Below are positions 6,500 through 10,614 of a stretch of 10,614 nt of DNA, in pieces. A program made the position numbers and the translations under genes. The notes under the pieces were generated by a model, which worked only from the letters and a program-made list of their open reading frames with translations, did no database searches and was not told the origin of the DNA. The stretch is from an uncultured Phycisphaerales bacterium (GTDB lineage: Bacteria > Planctomycetota > Phycisphaerae > Phycisphaerales > SM1A02). The stretch covers positions 1-10,614 of the forward strand of contig CAMPIL010000097.1 in assembly GCA_946886375.1 (NCBI GenBank), in the 5' to 3' direction. The first letter of the stretch is position 1, and every line of letters begins with the position of its first letter.

Positions 6500-7165
6500 T
6501 CAATCGCCGGCGCCGTCATCTTCGGGCGGGCGCGGAACTTCCGCGAACGCCTTCATCTGTTTGTCCAGCGCCTTGATGAGCGCGGCAGCGCGATCCTGGT
6601 GATCCTCAAAGTGCCCCACCACTGCGGTAGCCTTGTACACGCGATCATCGTGCGTGCGCTTCACGATCAACTGGGCCGGGTAATCTTCGATCGTGCGAAG
6701 TTGGAACTCGTACCCCCAATCGCGCTTGACGGTGCGGACGATTCCCATTTCCGCATCATCGCAGGCGAAGGCGACGGCGTTGGGAACATCGGACCAGCGC
6801 AGTTTGCCGGAGGATTTGTCATAGGAATTGACGGGCTTGTGCCCCACCGCAAGTTCATCGAAGGCAGCGCGCAATTGGCTCTGCTCGGCGGCGGTGAGGG
6901 TCTTCTTTTTGTGCAGGTCCTCGGGAACGAGCACGCTGTTGGTTGAGGCTGCATATGGCGGGGCAGAACAGCCTGTCGCAAGGCCCAGACAACAAAACAG
7001 GCCCAACGCTGCCGTGCGCGAAAGTGGGGAAAGGGCCAACCTGAGCCATTCCCGGACGCCCGAACTGCCGGGCACGGGAACCCTGTGGCCGTTCGTGGCA
7101 CTCTGGACAGGCATATCATTGCAAGTGCTTGTGGCGCAATGATTTATCGTATGATGACGGGGCAT
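6500..7165 (-). CDS. Small lipoprotein of unknown function
   Basis: 221 residues. The ATG at 7165 has a good ribosome-binding site (AGAAGG, 7179-7174, eight bases away), which favours it even though it leaves a long 50-residue leader. The hydrophobic segment TAALGLFCCLGLATGC ends in a lipobox (LATG-Cys66), so the mature protein is probably lipid-anchored from Cys66 and faces the periplasm. A start nearer the signal peptide, such as Met18 or a GTG/TTG codon, is possible. The mature part of about 155 residues contains LTAAEQSQLRAAFDEL, DVPNAVAFACDDAEMG and WGYEFQLRTIEDYPAQLIVK, with helical AALIKALDKQMKAF near an acidic, Pro-rich end. I recognise no family. It converges on the kinase gene with 20 bases between stops and diverges from the pgpH gene, so no operon partner is visible. 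Confidence 0.75.
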   Translation of the reverse strand: MPRHHTINHCATSTCNDMPVQSATNGHRVPVPGSSGVREWLRLALSPLSRTAALGLFCCLGLATGCSAPPYAASTNSVLVPEDLHKKKTLTAAEQSQLRAAFDELAVGHKPVNSYDKSSGKLRWSDVPNAVAFACDDAEMGIVRTVKRDWGYEFQLRTIEDYPAQLIVKRTHDDRVYKATAVVGHFEDHQDRAAALIKALDKQMKAFAEVPRPPEDDGAGD

Positions 7166-7173
7166 TGTGTACG

Positions 7174-7179
7174 CCTTCT
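7174..7179 (-). promoter_or_regulatory. Ribosome-binding site supporting the lipoprotein start at 7165
   Basis: AGAAGG on the minus strand, eight bases before ATG 7165. None of the later in-frame starts closer to the lipoprotein signal peptide has a comparable site. Confidence 0.45.
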
Positions 7180-7191
7180 GGCCGGTGAATG

Positions 7192-7254
7192 GGCCCGATA
7201 TCCTAGCAAAATGGCCTCTATGCCGCGGACTCTCATGCCGATATCGTTTGGGCC
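7192..7254. repeat. Imperfect inverted repeat in a divergent promoter region
   Basis: GGCCCGATATC at 7192-7202 faces GATATCGTTTGGGCC at 7240-7254, whose reverse complement is GGCCC-AAAC-GATATC. The arms match except for four extra bases, with 37 bases between them, in the gap between the divergent lipoprotein and pgpH genes. GATATC and GGGCCC are also palindromes by themselves, which raises the odds of chance. Confidence 0.3.
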
Positions 7255-7323
7255 TTCCCTAGGCTCGACCGCACCGCCCGCCATGACTGCACCGACATCG
7301 CCGGAGGGCTGGAAAAGACAGGA

Positions 7324-9678
7324 ATGCTGAGATTCACACGGTCTAAACAAGGTGGAGGCAAGACGGCGCGCCGGCGCGAAGAACTGCGGCGAACTCTGCC
7401 CCGCCCGACCTTCAACATTTTCGCCCTGTTCCAGAAGCCCGAGTTCATCAACACCGCGTTGATCCTCACGGCGTTTCTGCTGGTGGTGAGCGCCGCAGTG
7501 GTCTGGTCGCGCGAGCAGGTGAAGGTGCGCGATGGCCAGATCATGACCTCCACCAAGTTGAAGCGGCTGGATTACCAGGTTGAGGACGCCGACGCGACGC
7601 AGGTTCGGCGCGAAGAAGCACGGAAGTCATCGCCACGCGTCTACCGCCTGAACACAACCTACCTCGAGCGACTTGAGGCCGCGCTGAATGGACTTCCCAA
7701 GGCGGTGGCGGGCAAGACGAGCCTGGATGAAATCAGCGAAGAACTGAAGAAGGAATTTGAACTGACAGAGGACGAATTGCTCGCGCTGCAACCCGTGGCG
7801 AGAAACGACCAGCGATGGACTGAGGCGGTTTCGCGTCTGGTCAACCAGGCCCTGCGCGAGCGACCGCTGATCCGCAGTCAGGAGTTCCAGGTATTCACGA
7901 CCACGCTCAACACCTCCGTTCTCTTGCCGGGCGGAACAATGCAGCGGCTCGGTAAGGGCGATGTGATTGAGTTGCGAGCGGACCCGAACGCGCGGCCGGA
8001 CCCTCGATTGCGCGATTTGGTCAGCGACACCAACTTTCCGCCGCAACTGGCGACGCTGGTGTGGAAGCGGTTGACATGGGATCCGCAGCCGACGATTCTC
8101 TATTCCGAGGAAGACACCAATCGGCTGGCGCGGGAAGCGGTGGCCGCGGTGGCGCCCGAGCGCATCAAGCATCAACAAGGCGATGTGCTGTACCGCCGTG
8201 GCGATCGGCTGACTCCCGACCAATACACCGATGTGCAGGTTGAAACCGCCGAGTTCAACCGCGCGCCGGGCTTTTCATTCGAGCGCTGGCAGCAGCGTCT
8301 GGGGACGATGGGCCTCATCGCGGTGTTGTCGCTCTTTGTTGGCAGTTTCGCGACGATTGCCTATCCACGCATTGTGCGCAATCCATTGCGCATGGCGGCT
8401 ATTTGCAGCCTCATGGCGGTGCTGCTGGTCACGACGGTCATCATCACGGCGTACGCGCCGATTTTCCTGCTCCCAGCCGCGATCGGCCCGACGCTCTTCG
8501 TCGCGATCATTCTGCTGGTTGCCTATGACCAGCGGCTGGCGTTGCTGCTCAGCGGTATCCAGTGCATGCTGGTGACGCTCGCGCTAGAGCAGAGCATCGG
8601 TTTCTTCATTCTGCTCATTGCGGGTTGCGCCACGATGATCGCGCAATTGCGCGAACTGCGCCACCGCAACAGTCTGATCCGCGCCGCGACGGCGACGGCC
8701 GCGGTCACCGGCGTGGGAACGATTCTGCTTGGGCTTGTTGAGATTCCGCTTGTGCCCGGAGCGCGCGAGCAACTGCTCATCATGGGTTTTTCCGCCGTCG
8801 GCACGAGTTACGGCGTGGCCTTCCTCGTGCTTGGCATCCTGCCGAGTATTGAACGCCTGTTCGACATCACCACCGGCATGACGCTGGCGGAACTGCGCGA
8901 TCCCAAGCGACCGCTGTTGCGCCAGTTGCAGCAGCGCGCTCCCGGAACGTACAACCACTCGCTGCAAGTCGCCAACATTGCCGAGGCCGCGGCCGAGGCC
9001 ATCGGGGCCGACGGATTGCTCGTGTACGTCGGAGCGATGTATCACGATATTGGGAAAATTAATAAGCCTGATTACTTCGTCGAGAATCAATCGGGCGGGC
9101 AGAACAAGCATGACAAACTCAGCCCGGCAATGAGTCTGCTGGTCATCATTGGGCACGTGAAAAACGGAATTGAACTTGCGCGCGAGTACGGCCTGCCCCG
9201 GCAGATCATTCACTTCATCGAATCGCACCACGGCACCACGCTGGTGGAATACTTCTATCACGCGGCGAAGGCGAAATCGGAATTGACCGACGCAGGGCCA
9301 TCGGTTGCGGAAGTCGAGTACCGCTATCCCGGCCCCAAGCCGCAGACCAAGGAAGCCGCAATTCTCATGCTCTCCGATGCGGTGGAATCCTCCGCCCGCG
9401 CCATGGCCGAGCCCAATCCCAGCCGCATCGAAAACCTCGTGCGCAAACTCTCGCAGAAGCGGCTGGAGGATGGACAGTTCGACCAATGCGACCTGACCTT
9501 CAAGGAACTGGCGCAGATCGAAGACGCCATCATCAGCCGCATGCTGGCGATCTATCACAGCCGCATCAGTTATCCGTCAACAACAACCGGCAGCGGCACG
9601 CGCGCAGGCGAACAGGCCGAGGCCCCCGCCGCCACGACTCCGCCGCGTGCGGCGACGGTAAAGCCGGCCTCGGCGTGA
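7324..9678 (+). CDS. pgpH: Membrane HD phosphohydrolase, PgpH family (cyclic di-AMP phosphodiesterase)
   Basis: 784 residues with the full 7TMR-HD layout. An N-terminal membrane helix (about 42-61) is followed by a large extracytoplasmic domain (about 62-322, ending in the repeat-like GDVLYRRGDRLTPDQY). A seven-helix membrane region spans about 327-507, and a cytoplasmic HD domain about 540-745. Metal ligands are present: H545 (TYNHSLQ), H574-D575 (MYHDIGK), H611 (IGHVKNG), H635-H636 (ESHHGTTL) and probably D685 (LSDAVES). The first five match, in spacing, those I recall for Listeria PgpH, which cleaves cyclic di-AMP to pApA. The motif HGTTLVEYFYHAA is characteristic of the family. A Thr/Ala/Pro-rich tail (752-784) looks disordered. 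Start: ATG 7324 has AGGA directly adjacent and GGAGGG 15 bases upstream, both poorly placed, but no better start precedes the membrane helix. The common phoH-pgpH-ybeY order is not present downstream: mutY is convergent there. Confidence 0.93.
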   Translation: MLRFTRSKQGGGKTARRREELRRTLPRPTFNIFALFQKPEFINTALILTAFLLVVSAAVVWSREQVKVRDGQIMTSTKLKRLDYQVEDADATQVRREEARKSSPRVYRLNTTYLERLEAALNGLPKAVAGKTSLDEISEELKKEFELTEDELLALQPVARNDQRWTEAVSRLVNQALRERPLIRSQEFQVFTTTLNTSVLLPGGTMQRLGKGDVIELRADPNARPDPRLRDLVSDTNFPPQLATLVWKRLTWDPQPTILYSEEDTNRLAREAVAAVAPERIKHQQGDVLYRRGDRLTPDQYTDVQVETAEFNRAPGFSFERWQQRLGTMGLIAVLSLFVGSFATIAYPRIVRNPLRMAAICSLMAVLLVTTVIITAYAPIFLLPAAIGPTLFVAIILLVAYDQRLALLLSGIQCMLVTLALEQSIGFFILLIAGCATMIAQLRELRHRNSLIRAATATAAVTGVGTILLGLVEIPLVPGAREQLLIMGFSAVGTSYGVAFLVLGILPSIERLFDITTGMTLAELRDPKRPLLRQLQQRAPGTYNHSLQVANIAEAAAEAIGADGLLVYVGAMYHDIGKINKPDYFVENQSGGQNKHDKLSPAMSLLVIIGHVKNGIELAREYGLPRQIIHFIESHHGTTLVEYFYHAAKAKSELTDAGPSVAEVEYRYPGPKPQTKEAAILMLSDAVESSARAMAEPNPSRIENLVRKLSQKRLEDGQFDQCDLTFKELAQIEDAIISRMLAIYHSRISYPSTTTGSGTRAGEQAEAPAATTPPRAATVKPASA

Positions 9679-9712
9679 GCCTGACTCGCAAACTCATGAT
9701 TCAACTCAGAGA

Positions 9713-9732
9713 CGCGGAGCACGCTCAGCGCG
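9713..9732. terminator. Possible hairpin between convergent pgpH and mutY
   Basis: CGCG-GAG, loop CACG, CTC-AG-CGCG: a seven-pair stem with a two-base bulge inside the 88-base gap between the convergent stop codons. There is no T run on either strand, so it is at best a weak or Rho-assisted terminator. Confidence 0.25.
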
Positions 9733-9766
9733 AACTCTCTGAAATGTTGCTTCTGCGTTCGTACTT

Positions 9767-10614
9767 TCAAGTTGGGAGCAACAAGTTCAGCACTCTTCGC
9801 TGGGCGTTGCTCATGGGGTAATCATCGAGAGATGTCAACGCGCACCATGTTCCTGATCGTGCGGTCGTTTGCGCGCCCAGCAGGTGAAATCGAATGCGCC
9901 GATGCGTCGTGTGATGATCGAACCAGCCGTATGACTTCAAGTTGCGGGTCTGCACATGCAGTGCGCGTGCAACCTCCGCATTGGTGAGTTCGCGGTGATG
10001 CTCAACGGTCGGCGACTGCCACATGCCCGCCCACATGCCCTTTTGGTTCCGTTGCTCCAGCAACACTTTGCCACTGCGGGTGATGACGACTGCGTGGTGG
10101 TGCTCAACCGTTTGATTCGCTCGTTTCTTGACGGCCGGAAACTCGTGCGGAACGCCGCGTTGCCCGGCGGCGCACATTGCAGAAACCGGGCATTCGCCAC
10201 ATTTCGGTGCGCGAGGTGTGCAGATTGTCGCGCCCAGTTCCATCAGTGCCTCGTTGAAGACGCCAGGGTTTGGGGCGATTGCCACAAGTTGGGTCGCCTT
10301 GCTCCAGGCCCATCTATCGCCTTGCGAGTTATCGTCAGACTTCTTCGCAAACCAGCGTGCGAGCACCCGTCGAACGTTGCCATCGACGATCGGCTCACGT
10401 TGGTGGTGCACGATCGATGCGATTGCGCCTGCGGTGTACCGTCCTACCCCGGGAAGGTGGCGCAACTGGTTCGCCGTCGCGGGCATTCGGCCGCCGTAGT
10501 CGTTTATCACAACTTTGGCGGCTCGATGCAGGTTGCGGGCCCGCCGGTAGTATCCCAGTCCTCGCCACATCGTGAGCACTTCCTGCTCATCCGCTGCGGC
10601 CAGCGCTTTCACAG
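9767..10614 (-). CDS. mutY: A/G-specific adenine DNA glycosylase MutY, N-terminus beyond right edge
   Basis: Removes adenine mispaired with 8-oxoguanine or guanine in base excision repair. The frame is open to the right edge, so the N-terminal 60-70 residues, including the catalytic Glu in the SEIMLQQT-type motif, are outside the window; the GTG at 10612 is an internal Val codon, not a start. Visible, numbering from that codon: WRGLGYYRRARNLHRAA (16-32); helix-hairpin-helix LPGVGRYTAGAI (53-64); IVDGNVRRVLAR (75-86) with the conserved Asp77; the 4Fe-4S cluster ligands C131, C138, C141 and C147 in the exact C-x6-C-x2-C-x5-C spacing; and a NUDIX-like C-terminal domain with LLEQRNQKGMWAGMWQSP and FDHHTTHRRIRFHL for 8-oxoguanine recognition. 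The C-terminus is complete, ending at 9767. It converges on pgpH. Confidence 0.95.
   Translation of the reverse strand, partial: VKALAAADEQEVLTMWRGLGYYRRARNLHRAAKVVINDYGGRMPATANQLRHLPGVGRYTAGAIASIVHHQREPIVDGNVRRVLARWFAKKSDDNSQGDRWAWSKATQLVAIAPNPGVFNEALMELGATICTPRAPKCGECPVSAMCAAGQRGVPHEFPAVKKRANQTVEHHHAVVITRSGKVLLEQRNQKGMWAGMWQSPTVEHHRELTNAEVARALHVQTRNLKSYGWFDHHTTHRRIRFHLLGAQTTARSGTWCALTSLDDYPMSNAQRRVLNLLLPT

Noticed and set aside
7129..7155. TTGTGG and TATGAT as a promoter for pgpH
   Set aside because: The spacer is only 15 bases, the -35 match is poor, and it lies inside the start of the divergent lipoprotein gene.
7085..7330. Plus-strand 81-codon open frame overlapping the lipoprotein start and the pgpH start
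   Set aside because: No ribosome-binding site, no recognisable motif, and it overlaps two better-supported genes.
8584..9558. Minus-strand 324-codon open frame opposite pgpH
   Set aside because: It mirrors the high-GC codon use of pgpH, whose motifs are unambiguous. The antisense translation (rich in His, Gln, Arg and Gly) shows no domain.
9679..9766. A ybeY-like gene or small ORF downstream of pgpH
   Set aside because: Only 88 bases separate the convergent stops. No start with a ribosome-binding site and no conserved motif is seen there.

Overview
The window looks like chromosomal DNA from a planctomycete, most likely of the Phycisphaerae type. The grounds are a moderately high GC content, a large exported protein carrying a dockerin-like EF-hand pair plus thrombospondin type 3 calcium repeats (typical of that phylum), and diverged Gram-negative-style housekeeping genes. 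No rRNA, tRNA, CRISPR array, transposase or phage gene was seen. The taxonomy is inferred from domain style only.

Left half (1 to about 5270, all leftward): a cluster of probably exported proteins of unknown function. In transcription order it holds (i) a short, apparently frame-disrupted signal-peptide ORF at 5268-5057, (ii) a 337-residue signal-peptide protein at 5048-4035, (iii) a large multidomain protein at about 3871-1164 that is broken by a one-base frameshift near 2581, and (iv) a helical signal-peptide protein starting at 1140 and running off the left edge with no stop. Spacing is tight (the small ORF ends at the ribosome-binding site of the next gene; 23 bases separate iii from iv), so an operon is likely. 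Up to three places in this cluster read as if a single base were missing, while the genes to the right are intact. The cluster is therefore either decaying or the sequence has homopolymer errors there.

Centre (about 5270-7323): a roughly 200-base divergent intergenic region with two small hairpins, one ending in a T run and resembling a dispersed repeat. It is followed by a rightward ROK-family sugar kinase that lacks the family's zinc motif, and a leftward small lipoprotein that converges on the kinase with only 20 bases between the stop codons. A further 158-base divergent gap with an imperfect inverted repeat separates the lipoprotein from the next gene.

Right (7324-10614): a rightward 784-residue membrane HD phosphohydrolase of the PgpH (7TMR-HD) family, the cyclic di-AMP phosphodiesterase type, with all metal-binding residues present. 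It converges on a leftward mutY (A/G mismatch adenine glycosylase) whose N-terminus lies beyond the right edge. These two are ordinary housekeeping genes. I did not find a convincing new biological system. The most unusual element is the repeat-bearing, frameshifted surface-type protein and its exported neighbours.
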